From contig JAITYX010000178.1 in assembly GCA_021018815.1 (NCBI GenBank), positions 17,539 through 81,538 of the forward strand: DNA of 64,000 nucleotides. The letters run 5' to 3'. Position numbers and translations under genes: made by a program. The notes below the pieces were generated by a model. That model was not told the DNA's origin. It did no database searches and was given only the letters and a program-made list of their open reading frames with translations. Positions 1 through 12,479 of the stretch are shown piece after piece. Position 1 is the first letter of the stretch; every line of letters starts with the position of its first letter. This DNA is from Talinum fruticosum (lineage: Eukaryota; Streptophyta; Magnoliopsida; Caryophyllales; Talinaceae).

Positions 1-39
1 CACTCTCTTAATAAGTTATTTCCCAAGTGAAGTCGCCAT
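1..39 (-). other. Primer-binding site and leader of a Tat/Ogre-like Ty3 element
   Basis: Read on the minus strand, positions 38-21 give TGGCGACTTCACTTGGGA, directly after the end of an LTR (next entry). A TGGCGACT...CACTGGG-type primer-binding site just after the LTR is what I know from plant Tat/Ogre Ty3 retrotransposons. The element body would continue leftwards out of the window, so no gag or pol can be judged. The family assignment rests on this site and the LTR ends only. Confidence 0.6.
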
Positions 40-1437
40 TATAGGAACCACGACCCGTCCCCGCAGGGACAACAAGCAACTTTTCCTCATGGAAGCGTCG
101 ACCTTTTACGTGAGGTGGGTCTCTCATTAAGTTGATTTTAGAATTAGATTTTGATTTATTGGCAATTTTATTAATTATTTAATTTTCAAAGTTGATTTTT
201 ATGAAGTCTCGAGATGTTTTTCCTTAAGCAAAAGAATTAGAAAATAAAATAAATAATTTTGCCGGAAAGTTGTTGGACTAGGTAATGAAACCGCCTGCGC
301 CAGGAGATAAGCCTAGTTACTAGCCGGGCCTAGCTGCTATTTGCCCTAACTAGTGACCAGATCTATCCTTCTAGCCTCGGACTGAGAAATCTGTCTCAGC
401 TCATACTATTTAGGATTCCAAAATGACCCATTTTCTCTAGTTTTTTTACTAAAAATGTCAAGAGGCAATTTTGAGAATAAAAATCAACAAAATAAAGGAG
501 CCGCTAGTTAGTTTTAATAAAAACTAACAAAATAAAAGAAATAATTTTCCAAATTCATCATCAAAAAACAAAAATCAGAAAAGGTTTTTAAAGGAACTCC
601 ATTGGTCAAACCAATGATATGATGTTCATGGCGATGATACGAAATAAGAGAATTGCTCCTCATTGCCTCCGATAACAGACGGCCTCTACTAATCCAAATT
701 GTGAGTTAAAATTACGTTAAATAAAACAAGTAACCAATAAACAAATCACGTAAACTAACAAAGTCACTAACACAAGTCAAAGCATGATTAAAAGCGGTAA
801 AGAAAACCAATAAACAAAAACAATAAATAAAGTAATAAAAGAAAGTAAAGAAAGAAAAAATAAATAAAAATCACATCTAGTAGGGAGGAAAATAAAAGCG
901 ATACAACTTTAATCCATAATACGAAAGCGAAAAAATGCGATAATTATATAAAAATGTAAACACAAACTCAAATAATCGATGAGCTACGCCCTCGGGTTAA
1001 CCCACTTGGTAAATTTCAGCCATGAACGGACTTTGACAATGTAACGGTAGGACAACAACACAAAAGAAGTGACAAGATGGTTTTTGAGTGGGTTTAGAAG
1101 TGGGATTTGGAGTGAAGTGAATGAGAAATGGAGAGAAGAGAGTATGGGAGAGAGTGAGGGAGAGAGATTTTCAACGAATGCGGGGCTTTCCAGCTACAAA
1201 TGGCTTGAAATGAATAGAAAGGGTCCCCCCCACCCTCTATTTATAGGAAATTTGGGGGTTCAAAAGAGCCCTAGCCGGAGCTAAACCGATCCGACCCCGC
1301 CAATCTCGGAAATGATAAAAGAAAAACAGGATATTCTCTATGGCCAAAACAACGTTGTTCCAAAAGTCCCGGAAACGGAGTCGGTTACAGGCGTCGTCGT
1401 ACGGGATGTTTTAGTACGCGTGCCGTGCTTGGCTCGC
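40..1437 (-). repeat. 5' LTR of the Tat/Ogre-like element, R-U5 side (first segment)
   Basis: On the minus strand this LTR begins at 12474 with TGTAGACACCAAAATCG, is interrupted by the Tekay element at 1438-12171, and resumes here, ending around position 40 in GGTTCCTATA next to the primer-binding site. The terminal CA seems mutated to TA. A TATA box at 1237-1247 in the same orientation fits an LTR promoter. Joined, the two segments make about 1.7 kb. Short open frames here (such as 1069-1284 and 1312-1533) have no recognisable protein and are not genes. Confidence 0.6.
1237..1247 (-). promoter_or_regulatory. TATA box of the Tat/Ogre-like LTR
   Basis: The minus strand reads CCTATAAATAG followed by a G-rich stretch and, downstream, a CT-rich leader. 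The position inside the LTR and the orientation match the primer-binding site at 21-38. Confidence 0.5.
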
Positions 1438-2863
1438 TATAACAACCCGACCCTAAATCACATTATTTATCTTAATAACTACAGGATTTATATAATTGAG
1501 CGCGTGCACTTTAATTCGGCATTTTATATTTAAATTATTTTTGTATAAGTGTTATGCAGCTAAGACGACGAAGTGGCCCTAATAAAAATTTCATAACAAC
1601 AATTGTAATTTACGTATAGGTTTAAAAGAGCAAATTTAAAAATTTACCTGAAATAGTATATGATTATAAGTTCGTTGATACCATGTTTTAGGCAAACCGT
1701 TATAATTATAAGTTGTAACCAATAAAATTAAAAAGTATATATAAAAGAAAAAATAATAATAAAATAAAATAAAATAAAATAAAATAAATATAAAAATGAA
1801 ATAAATAAACCAGATTTTTGAAGGAAAAATCCAGAAATGGATTTTTCCGGAATTATGTATAAAAAAATTTAGAAATAAAATCAGTCGGCCAAAGCTAAGT
1901 TCCCATTTCCCTCATCTCTACTTCCCCGCTCTATGCTACTGCTCCCCTGCTCTTCCCCCTCGCTGCCGTTCGCTCCTCCGACCACCTCCACGACCAACGC
2001 CGGCCGGGAGATCGGCGCCAGCCTTCCGTCCTTTCTCTCTGTCTCGCTCTCTTCCTCACTCGCGCCTCGCTCTCCCCTCTCCGCCGCGGGCGCTGTTTGT
2101 CCTCCGCCGCGACCCACGTCCATCGACCAACCACCGCAGCCAGGCACCGAGGCACGTCGCCGGCCTCTCCCAGCCAGTCGCCATAGCGGCAACCGCACCC
2201 CAACATCCCCACCTTCCTCTCCTTGGCTTCTCCTCTCTGAATTTGAAGGTAAAACGCTAAACCCTAACTTACCAAGTTCATTATTCATTTAAGCAAATTG
2301 TAATTGGAAATTGAAGTATATGATTTAGAAATATGTTTATGGTGAATTTAAGGTTTGAATTGGGGAAACCGTGAATTAGTGTGAACCAGTGTGATTAGTA
2401 CTTGGATGGTATGAATGTGAACGAATGTTATCCTTTTCGGGAACTTATGATTTAGTGGATGAGGTTAGACTTGTTTGTCATAAAATTGAGTAATTTGATG
2501 GATTTGTTATATTTTGGGAATGGTTATATTGAGTAAACGAAGGGGAATGTGTATGTGGAAGATGAAACTAGATAATGTGTAAATGTAGAGATGTGAGAAA
2601 AGTTTCATTATTAAGCATGCTTAGTTGTGATTGTGAATGTGAATTTTGTTGTGAGAATAATGCTCATGACCTTAAGTTGGTATATGTATGAATTTTTGAG
2701 CAATTTGGTTAATTGTAAAGCCTTCCTATGGAAGGGCATTGATGGATTATTAATACTTGGCTACGGGTTTTGAATTGGATAAAGTGAGGAGTAAAGAAAT
2801 TACGCTAGGGATAAGGATTGAAAGATAAGTTGGGCTTGTCAAATAAATCAGATTAGTTATATC

Positions 2864-2970
<107 letters not shown>

Positions 2971-3070
2971 GTAATAATAATGACAACAACAATGTGGGTA
3001 ATAATGGTAAGAACTATTAGGAGCATGTTTCATGTCTTTTAATGAATATAACAAAGATAAGTGATTGATT

Positions 3071-3073
<3 letters not shown>

Positions 3074-3103
<30 letters not shown>
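3074..3103. repeat. (TA)n microsatellite in the 5' LTR
   Basis: About 15 TA units. The corresponding tract in the 3' LTR (about 10895-10950) is nearly twice as long. Confidence 0.9.
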
Positions 3104-3106
<3 letters not shown>

Positions 3107-4334
3107 CCTCAATCCAAGTTAACTAATAAATTGAATTACATTAAAAACATTGATTATCTAATTAGCTTAATCAACTTTTTTAATTAGTATGCATTGTATT
3201 CCGTATTTGAAACAAAATTAACGCAAGTAAAGTTGAATAATACAAATGTTAGTTTAACAGATCTTCGTATAGATATAGGAAATGAAATGAATTAGCAATG
3301 CTTATACAAATTCAAGTATTAAAACTCAAGAGAAACATTATTAACGATAGAAATCTATTTGAAACGTAACCGAGGCCACTTCAGTTGCCGAATAGCTGGT
3401 AACTTAAATTTTTATAAAAGGGGAGAAACAAATACTCTTAGTTCAGGTACGTTCATTGCCTCGTACCCTTCGAAAATTCACGTATTTCAAGCAAATCTCA
3501 ACATTTCTTATATAAATAACTAATAATGAATCATTTGCAAATCAAGTTTTGTCACCTAATTAAGTAGTCCCCGCTCAATTATCAATTATTAGAGCTTCCG
3601 CCCTCCAATTCCACCCGCGCGGCGTCAACTCAGGTTCTCGGTCGACCCGGGGGCGTGCACCTATTCAAAGATCGCATCAATTATCAAGAGGTTCCACTTT
3701 CGGATAATAACCGGCAATCAAGTTTTACTCATATTCTCTCCCCCGATTTCAAACTAAAATGAATTGAAATGCGCGCGCTCAATCAATGTGTTCAAAATTA
3801 TTTGACTCGTGCAGGAATGTTCGTATCGACTTTCGACTCATTCTTCTAATTGTTTTAATGTTTTTGTTTTTAGGAAAAGCATCCGTGAACAGCCCTTTGC
3901 CCGAAAGGCCCGACGGGAGCAAGACTTAGCTGGATACTTCATTATCATTGTTCTATGATGGGTTAGATGCTCACAGTGATTCTCCTCCACGTTAATTTTG
4001 GGTTTGACCGTGGATTGTAATTAAATACCACGTGTTTCCTATCGCAAACCGTTGTATTGGTCGTTAATATCCGTAAATATGTAGCGTAACCGTACTTTGG
4101 GGATTTGGTTTATTTAAGTTGTCGGCATGACACCTCGTGACGTAGCATTTAATGTTTCCCGACTTACCGAAGCATAACTAATAGACACGAGGTTATTATG
4201 GTATTTTAATTCAGCCTTGTCCTTTTGTTAGGGCGGCGGTAACGCCTTCGATCGTTAACTTCCGCTGCGACCTTACCTAATATTCTCGAACTAGGGAATT
4301 ATTAAGTAATGGTAACTCGGGGCGTTACAGCTTG

Positions 4335-4346
4335 TGGTATCGGAGC
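4335..4346 (+). promoter_or_regulatory. tRNA-iMet primer-binding site of the Tekay element
   Basis: TGGTATCGGAGC lies five bases after the 5' LTR end. The plant initiator tRNA complement is TGGTATCAGAGC, so there is one mismatch. Confidence 0.8.
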
Positions 4347-5089
4347 GGGGTTTAGAGATCACTATGAGTAATAGGGTTATAAAGTGTCCTAATTTGAACT
4401 TTAGGAAAATTACGTGACTATTATTTCCTTAAGTTGTCGTTTTGGGATTTGTGTATATAGTGTAGTTAATGTTGGGTTGATATATATACTTTTGGGTATG
4501 TTGGTATAAACGATGTGCGTAATGACTCAAGCCGCCGACGTACATTCTATATGCTTCTAAGTGTGGTAGCTTGCAATTAAGTTCATATAGTTGTATCAAA
4601 TGTATCATGAACCATTTAAGTTGATTTATGCCTTAATGTATATTGGTTGGACTCGGCGTGTGGCCGTTGAGTTGTGTACTCCGAGCGGGTGGCTCGTTGA
4701 GTGATATTGTGGTTTTATGCAGGATTTTATGGCTTTAGGCCTAGGGGATACACCATATTACAAACGGAACTCGCCGAAATTTTTAGAAAATATCAAACTC
4801 TTTTAAAAAATTTCCTTTATTACCTTTAATTTAGAATTAGAAAGTAAAACCGACACTTGAATGAGCCTTGGAGTTCCTTTGATTGAGGATTTCTCAACCG
4901 AGGAAAATTTCGAGAGAATGATAATCTAACCTATAATTTGGTGTTACTTATTATATAAACGCAATGAAAGTAGGAGGTAACTAAGTATGTTTTATATTAG
5001 GAGTTGTTGGCAATTTGTTTCGTAGGATAAGGAAAAGAAATTAATGAGGAAGGCTTAACGTATTATATTTGACGTTAACGTATTAACCA

Positions 5090-5420
5090 ACCTATCAAAA
5101 GTTATCAAAAATTGTATGAGAAAGCAAGCACGGGTTGAACGAGTAAAAGAGCGAACTAAGGGCCTTAAATCCTGGAGACTCAAAGAGAAGTGAAACAATA
5201 CAAGTGAGTATGTAGTTCAAAAGAAACATGGTACTAGTTCCAATAAGGGTCACTCATTGATTGTTTTCGAACCCCGTGGGAAATGTTTCCAAACAAATCA
5301 CACCACACCGGATTGTCGAATGGTTAGTAATAAATGTATGTGGTGTGGTAGCTTTGAACATTCAGTAAACACGTTCCCAAGACGGCAGAAAGTTGTAGTG
5401 AAGGGAGTACCAAGCCCCTA
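5090..5420 (+). pseudogene. Tekay gag remnant with zinc knuckles
   Basis: From about 5284 the sequence encodes a Cys/His cluster: a CxxxxHxxxxC-like half followed by CMWCGSFEHSVNTFP, which resembles a CCHC knuckle whose last Cys is changed to Phe. Such paired knuckles end the gag protein of Tekay-type elements and bind RNA. The N-terminal capsid part upstream (4347-5090) is not recognisable. Stops in every frame make it a relic. Confidence 0.55.
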
Positions 5421-5539
5421 ATGACACCATGTGAAGGAAGCCACAACTTTAGGAATGACGATTGTCACCGGTACTAAACTCAAAGTCTTTTTATGTTTTA
5501 TTTGATTCAAGTGCCACCCATTCATTTGCATTTACTCAC

Positions 5540-5872
5540 GTTGCCTCTTAATTACATTTAAATGATCGTAAGGCCCGAATAGAGTGCCAAACTAGGTTAC
5601 GAAATTGGAAAGTGGTAAAATGTCCAAGTACTCTAGCAGCACGTGCCATAGTCAAATATCGGGAATTGTCTTCCGTAGATTTAATGCAATTTGATCCGAC
5701 GGAATCCGATGTCATTTTAGGAATGGATTGGTTGGCGACACATGAAGTGAACAAAGTTTGTAAAGGTAGTACGATTATTTTAAAGGGCCAAAAAAGAGAA
5801 AGAAGTGTATCGGGAGGAAAAGATACAAAGGAGTATTTCATAACTTCAGTCATGAAGGTAGTTAATTATTAA
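5540..5872 (+). pseudogene. Retroviral aspartic protease remnant
   Basis: The frame 5612-5872 contains SDVILGMDWLATHEV, the conserved ILGMDWL segment of Ty3-type retropepsins, followed by a basic stretch. The catalytic D-S/T-G loop would lie before 5612, where the region around 5500 (FDSSATHSF-like) is frameshifted. Protease matures the gag-pol polyprotein. The fragment lies between the gag knuckles and RT, as expected for Ty3 elements. Confidence 0.7.
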
Positions 5873-6039
5873 GAAATGACTACATAAGGTATTGATGTTA
5901 TGCTATTAAGGATAAAAAGAAGAGACAGATACAAATGTTACACCCGTAGCATGTGATTTTTCAGATGTATTTCTTAAAAATTTACATGGTCTACCTCCTC
6001 AAAGGGAGATTGAGTTTGAGGTTGAACTAATGCCCGACG

Positions 6040-6715
6040 CATAATTCATTTTCAAAGTGCCATATAGGATGACCCCAATGGAGCTCAAAGTGTTGAAAGC
6101 CAGCCTGATGAATTACTATAAAAAGGATTTATTAGGCTAAGTGTGTTAACTTGGAGAACTTCAGTCTTGTTTGTGAAGGAGAAGGATGATACTTGGAGAC
6201 TCTATATAGATTATATGGAGCTAAACAAGATAACCCCTCCCCAGAATAAGCATCCTTTACCCCGAATTAATGATTTGTTTGATCAACTTCAAGGGGCTGA
6301 GGTGTTTTATCAACTCGGAATTAAATAGAAAGATCCTCCCAAAACTGCGTTTAGAACTAGATATGGGCATCATAAATTTAAGGTGATTCTATGTGGAATT
6401 ACCAATACACATGCGGCATCCATGAATTTCACAAATGGAACTTTTAGGTGTTATCCAGATAATTTGAGGTAGTAGTATTCACGACATTCTTATATACTCT
6501 AATGATAAGAGAAATTATGTCGAGCATGTGAGAATAGCGTTACAAACTTTGAGAAAACATCAAATGTGTGCCAAATCACAAAAATGTGAGTTCTGGCTAG
6601 AGGAAGAGACATTTTTAGGCCTGTTGTTTCCAAAAAGGAGATTAAGGTCGATCCTCATAAGGTAAACGCAGTAACGGAATGATCCATACCAACTAATGTC
6701 ACGTAAGGTTTGTCG
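6040..6715 (+). pseudogene. Reverse transcriptase remnant, first copy
   Basis: The segment at 6143-6328 shows [20 protein letters not shown], a degraded form of the [20 protein letters not shown] block of Ty3 RT, then [18 protein letters not shown]. Downstream, around 6480, comes the DILIYS segment after the catalytic YxDD region, and then the fingers-to-thumb part. Numerous stops occur. At about 6715 the reading returns to an earlier point of RT (NKYPLPRIDDLFDQ), starting a second copy. Confidence 0.75.
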
Positions 6716-7190
6716 AGAATAAGTATCCGCTACCTCGAATTGATGATTTATTTGATCAAATATGAGGACTTAGCATATTTTACCAACTTAGAATTAAACA
6801 GGAAGATATTCCCAAAATTGCCTTTAGAATTAAATATGGACTCTACGAATTTACGGCAATGTATAGAGAATTTACCAATGTATCTCGTTGCATTCACGGA
6901 TCTCATGGATAGAAATTTTGAGGACTTATCTAGATAAATTTGTGGTGGTAATTCTTGATGATATTCTTATATACTCTAAGGATAAGAGAGAATATGACGA
7001 GCAGTTGTGAATAGTGCTACAAATCTTGAGAGAACATCGATTGTATGTTGAATAGCCAAAAATGTGAGTGTTGGTTAGAAGAAGTGACATTTATAGGGCA
7101 TAATGTTTCTAAGGAAGGGATTAAGGTCAACTCTCATAAGATAAAGGTAGTAACCGAATACCCCATACCAACCAATGGTACGAAGTGAAG
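6716..7190 (+). pseudogene. Reverse transcriptase remnant, tandem second copy
   Basis: Positions 6716-7190 repeat 6243-6715 with an offset of 473-479 bases. Both start AGAATAAG.ATCC and both run to the CCATACCAAC motif (6684 and 7163). By eye the first 120 bases are about 80% identical, clearly less than the LTR pair. The second copy, not the first, is continuous with the following LTGYY and RNase H region. Stops and frameshifts are present. Confidence 0.75.
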
Positions 7191-7760
7191 AGTTCTTTGA
7201 GTTAACAGGGTACTACGAAGGGTTTCTACATGATTTTTCAAAAACAATGTCACCTCTAATAATTTTGCTAAAGAAAATAACCTAATTTAAATGGTCGGAT
7301 AAATGTGAAGAGACACTCTAAAAGTTGAAGAAAAGGTTATCCACAACCTAAATTCTTACCTTATTCATGGAAGGTAAAAAGTATATCATCTATAGTGAGC
7401 CGTTTAAAAACGGGTTAGGATGCGTATTAATATAGGATGACAAGGTCATAGCTTATGCATTTGAGCAACTCAAATCATGTGAAAATACTTATCCTACTCA
7501 TGAACTGGAGTAGGCTCTCGTTGTTTTGCTTTAAATATTTGGAGACATTACTTGTATGGGGTAACATGTGAGACTTATATTGACCATCGAGTTTGAAGTA
7601 CATTTTACCCAAAAGAAGAGCAATCCGAGACAACGCTGCTAGTGGAATTACTTTAGGATTATGACTTACAACTACAATATCACTTAGTGAAAGTAAATAT
7701 AGTGGCAAATGCGTGGAGTGCGGAGACAAAACACAGTTTGAATGTAATAATGACAACTTA
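7190..7760 (+). pseudogene. RNase H remnant of the Tekay element
   Basis: After the RT copy the sequence encodes pieces recognisable as the RT connection (FELTGYYEGFLHDFS-like) and then RNase H: YIIYSEPFKNGLGCVLIQD-like, [20 protein letters not shown]. The catalytic D of the YTDAS motif appears changed to Glu (S-E-P), and in-frame stops follow. RNase H normally removes the RNA template during reverse transcription. Confidence 0.65.
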
Positions 7761-7849
7761 GTTCGTGGTTATATGAGATCTCCACAATATAAGTATTGAG
7801 TCGAGTCTCGCATGGACAAATGAATGGGTTCCTAGCTGCGATAGAGGTA

Positions 7850-9180
7850 TAATATATAATAATGAAGGAAATTCAATTAGGCCAAAACGATGATGTCATG
7901 ATGGAAAGGATTAGGAAAGATATTAAAAGAAAAATTTCTCCTGGTTTCAAGAAATACACGAGGATGAAACCTTTCAACTTTGCGTATCGAAGAAAGATGA
8001 ATTGGAAAGGAAAATTCTTGAGAAAACTCACAATACACGATACTTAGTATATCCAAGAGAAACAAAATGTATATAAACCTCAAACAATATTTTGGTGGAA
8101 TAATATGAACGAAAATATCATAGAATATACGAGATAAAAGCTTGACTTGTTAAGTGGTTAAAGCTGAACCTTGAGAGTATGATATAAAAAGGGACATCAA
8201 CGTCCCGTTGGTAAGTTGAGATCGTTGGAGATTTCTATTTGGAAAAGAGGATCAATTTCAATGAACTCGTCAGGAGATTACCCTTAACCGCTTCAAAGAA
8301 AATGCTATATGGGCGATTGTTAATCAATTTATTAAATCTATGCATTTTGTACCAACACATGACACGTGGAATGTGGAGATACTCGACACAGATGATATGG
8401 TAAATAAGTTATTAGGTTACATGGAATATCGAAGAGTATCATATCGATACAGTGACAAGAGGTTTCACATGATTTTTGGGAAGTTCTATGGCAAGATTTT
8501 GGAACTAAATTTAGTTTTAGTAGTTTGTATCATCCGGAACTAAACGGGCCAACCTAAAAGGTAAATCAAATATGAGAAGATATACTAAGAGCATGTATAG
8601 TCGACTTTTAAGGAAAATGGGAAACTGATTTATCTTACAATTATGGGACCATTAAAATGGCTCTACATAAAGCGTTATATGAAAGGAAATGCAGAATCAT
8701 GTTGTGGTACACTCGAAGTGGATGAAGCATTGATTATCGGACCGAAGATGTTAGGAAGGTTCAAGAACATATCAAGGCAATTCAAAGTTGACAAAAGAGC
8801 TATACACATAAAAGTGTTTTTAAAAGTGTCCCCACTGAAAATGGTCAAAAATTCGATGTTTAAGGAAAAATCAAGTCCTAGGTATATTGGGCCATATGAG
8901 ATTATAAAGAAGTTCAACCCAAGTATCCCATATGTTAGCTCTGCCATTTGAACTTGAATGTGAAAATAACGTCTTTCATATTTAGCAGCTCAGGAGATAT
9001 ATACCCATCCCAAGCCATAATATTGTGATGGAGCTAATAGAAAGCACTCGAAAATTTAATTTATGAAGAGTTTTCGGTTCAAATATTGGATTACAAAGTT
9101 AAGAAAGTCGATACTAAAAACATTCCTTTGGTTAAAGTCTTTTGGGCCAACCATACGTCATCGAAAACCAATTGAGGAAG
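7850..9180 (+). pseudogene. Integrase and chromodomain remnant of the Tekay element
   Basis: Frames at 8340-8543 and 8643-8951 carry pieces of the integrase core (AHFVP, FSSLYHPELNGPT) and its C-terminal part (SPRYIGPYEI). At about 9050-9180 comes EEFSVQILDYKVKK followed by IPLVKVFWANH, which is the chromodomain-like tail that defines chromoviruses and directs insertion to heterochromatin. Reading is broken by several frameshifts and stops, so no enzyme can be made. The tail ends shortly before the polypurine tract. Confidence 0.7.
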
Positions 9181-9287
9181 ACATGAACTAAAAAAATAAA
9201 TAAAAAATATATATATATACCAGCTTGTTTTAAGGTCAATCTAAATTTCTTTCCAAACTTGCAAGTTTCGAGGACGAAACTTATTTT

Positions 9288-9300
9288 AAGGGCGGAAGAC
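9288..9300 (+). promoter_or_regulatory. Polypurine tract of the Tekay element
   Basis: AAGGGCGGAAGAC lies immediately before the 3' LTR start (TGTAAC) and follows a TCGAGGACGAA block typical of Tekay/Del elements. It primes plus-strand DNA synthesis. Confidence 0.75.
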
Positions 9301-10718
9301 TGTAACAACCCGACCCTAAATCACATTATTTATCTTATTAACTACAAGATTTATATAATTGAGCGCGTGCACTTCAATTCGGCATTTTATATTTAAATTA
9401 TTTTTATATATGTGTTATGCAGCTAAGGCGACGAAGTGGCCCTAATAAAAATTTCATAACAACAATTGTAATTTACGTATAGGTTTAAAAGAGCAAATTT
9501 AAAAATTTACTCGAAATGGTATATGATTATAAGTTCGTTGATATCATGTTTCAAGCAAACCGTTATAATTATAAGTTATAAACAATAAAATTAAAAAGTA
9601 ACAATAAAATAAAACAAAACAAAAATAAAATAAAATAAATATAAATATAAAATAAATAAACCATATTTTTTGAAGGAAAAATCCAAAAATGGACTTTTCT
9701 CGAATTATTTTTTAAAAAAATTTAGAAATAAAATCGATCGGGCAAAGCTCGGCTCCCATTTCCTTCATCTCTCGCTTCCCCGCTCCGTGATGCTGCTCCC
9801 CGCTCCTCCCCTCACTGCCGTTCGCTCCTTCGGCCACCTCGCAAGACCGACACTGGCCGGGAGACCGGCGGCGGTCATCCGTCCTTTCTCTTTGTCTCGC
9901 TCTCTTCCTCACTCGCGCTCTCACTCTCCCCTCTCCGTCGCGGGCGCTGTTTGTCCTCCACCGCGAACCACATCCATAGGCCAACCACCGCAGTCAAGGC
10001 GTCGAGGCACGTCGGCGGACTCTCCCAGCAGTCGCCATAGCGGCAACCGCACCCCAACATCCCCACCTTCCTCTCCTTGGCTTCTCCTCTCCGAATTTGA
10101 AGGTAAAACGCTAAATCCTAACTTACCAAGTTCATTATTCATTTAAGCAAATTGTAATTGTAAATTGAAGTATATGATTTAGAAATATGTTTATGGTGAA
10201 TTTAAGGTTTGAATTGGGGAAACCGTGAATTGGTGTGAACCAAGTGTGATTACTACTTGGATGGTATGAATGTGAACGAATGTTATCCTTTTTGGGAACT
10301 TATGATTTAGTGGATGAGGTTAGACATGTTTGTCATAAAATTGAGTAATTTGATAGATTTGTTATATTTTGGGAATGGTTATATTGAGTAAACGAAGGGG
10401 AATATGTATGTGGAAGATGAAACTAGATAATGTGTAAATGTAGAGGTGTGAGAAAAGTTTGATTATTAAGCATGCCTAGTTGTGATTGTGAATGTGAATT
10501 TTATTGTGAGAATAATGCTCATGACCTTAAGTTGGTATATGTATGAATTTTTGAGCAATTTGGTTAATTGTAAAGCCTTCCTATGAAAGGGCATTGATGG
10601 ATTATTAATACTTGGCTATGGGTTTTGAATTCGATAAAGTGAGGGGTAAAGAAATTACGCTAGGGATAAGGATTGAAAGATAAGTTGGGCTTGTCAAATA
10701 AATCGGATTAGTTGTATC

Positions 10719-10781
<63 letters not shown>

Positions 10782-10892
10782 GAATAATAATAATGGTAAT
10801 AATAATGACAACAACAATGTGGGTAACAATGGTAAGAACTATTATGAGCATGTTTCATGTCTTTTAATGAATATAACAAAGATAAGTGATTG

Positions 10893-10953
<61 letters not shown>

Positions 10954-12171
10954 CCTCAATCCAAGTTAACTAATAAATTGAATTACATCAAAAACATTGA
11001 TTATCTAATTAGCTTAATCAACTTCTTTAATTAGTATGCGTTGCATTCCGTATTTGAAACAAAATTAACGCAAGAAAGCTGAATAATACAAATGTTAGTT
11101 TAACATATCTTCGTATAGATATAGGAAATGAAATGAATTAGCAATGCTTATACAAATTCAAGTATTAAAACTCAAGAGAAACATTATTAACGATAGAAAT
11201 CTATTTGAAACGTAACTAAGGCCACTTCGATTGCCGAATAGCTGGTAACTTAAATTTTTATAAAAGGGGAGAAACAAATACTCTTAGTTCGAGTACGTTC
11301 ATTGCCTGTACCCTTCGAAAATTCACGTATTTCAGCAAATCTCAACATTTCTTATATAAATAACTAATAATGAATCATTTGCAAATCAAGTTTTGTCACC
11401 TAATTAAGTAGTCCCCGCTCAATTATCAATTATCGTGGCTTACGCCCTCCAATTCCACCCGCGCGCGTCAACTTGGGTTCTCGATCAGCCCGGGGTGTGC
11501 ACCTATTCAAAGACCGCATCAATTATCAAGAGGTTCCACTTTCGGATAATAACCTAGCAATCAAGTTTTACTCATATTCTCTCCCCCGATTTCAAACTAA
11601 AATGAATTGAAATGCGCGCGCTCAATCAATGTGTTCAAAATTATTTGATCGTGCAGGAATGTTCGTACCGACTTTTGACTCACTCTTCGAATTGTTTTAA
11701 TGTTTTTGTTTTTAGGAAAAGCATCCGTGAATAGCCCTTTGCTCGAGAGGCCCGACGGGAGCAAGACTTAGCTGGATACGTCATTATCATTGTTCTATGA
11801 TGGGTTAGATGCTCACAAGTGATTCTCCTCCACGTTAATTTTGGGTTTGACCTTGGATTGTAATTAAATACCGCGTGTTTCCTATCACAAACTGTTGTAT
11901 TGGTCGCTAATATCCGTAAATATGTAGCGTAACCGTAATTTGGAGATTTGGTTTATTTAAGTTGTCGGCATGATATCCTCGTGACATAGCATTTAATGTT
12001 TCCCGACTTACCGAAGCATAACTAATAGACACGGGTTATTATGGTATTTTAATTCAACCTTGTCCTTTTGTTAGGGTCGCGGAAACGCCTTCGACCGTTA
12101 ACTTCCGCTGCGACCTTAGCTAATATTCTCTAACTAGGGAATTATTAAGTAATGGTAATCGGGGCGTTACA
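9301..12171 (+). repeat. 3' LTR of the Tekay-type element
   Basis: This is the direct repeat of 1438-4329. It starts with intact TG and ends CA. It carries the same pyrimidine-rich region (about 9770-10100), the same donor-like AAGGTAAAACGC, and (AAT)n (about 10721-10797) and (TA)n (about 10895-10950) tracts of different length. Confidence 0.88.
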
Positions 12172-12474
12172 GCCGCTAAAGCATATAGAACAATGCGTTT
12201 GAGCAACTTGGGGATCGGGTCCGGTTCGTCTCCTAGTATGGAAGTCCGAACATGCCATGGGTGCGCTGAAAAAGTGGTTTGTGGGCTACCCCAAGCGAAA
12301 ATGGGTTGTTTTTGTGGTGCTGAATGGTTTTTGTGGTTTATTAGCTTCCGTCACGCTATTTTCAGTGCGATCATGACCCAAGTTCGTAAACGAGACTAGT
12401 AGTTAATCACCTAGCCAACAAAAATAAATAACATGAAGTAAAAAGATAAGGACAACACGATTTTGGTGTCTACA
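12172..12474 (-). repeat. 5' LTR of the Tat/Ogre-like element, U3 start (second segment)
   Basis: Read on the minus strand from 12474 it starts TGTAGACACCAAAATCG, a common start for this LTR type, and stops at the Tekay insertion at 12171. It continues at 1437. The short plus-strand frame at 12193-12399 has no recognisable domain and is not a gene. Confidence 0.6.
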
Positions 12475-12479
12475 ATATC

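Noticed and set aside
1933..2292. Plus-strand 119-codon Ser/Pro-rich frame, repeated at 9670-10146
   Set aside because: It lies in the pyrimidine-rich part of the Tekay LTR, has no domain, and its N-terminal part differs between the two LTR copies. It is better seen as a leader region than a protein.
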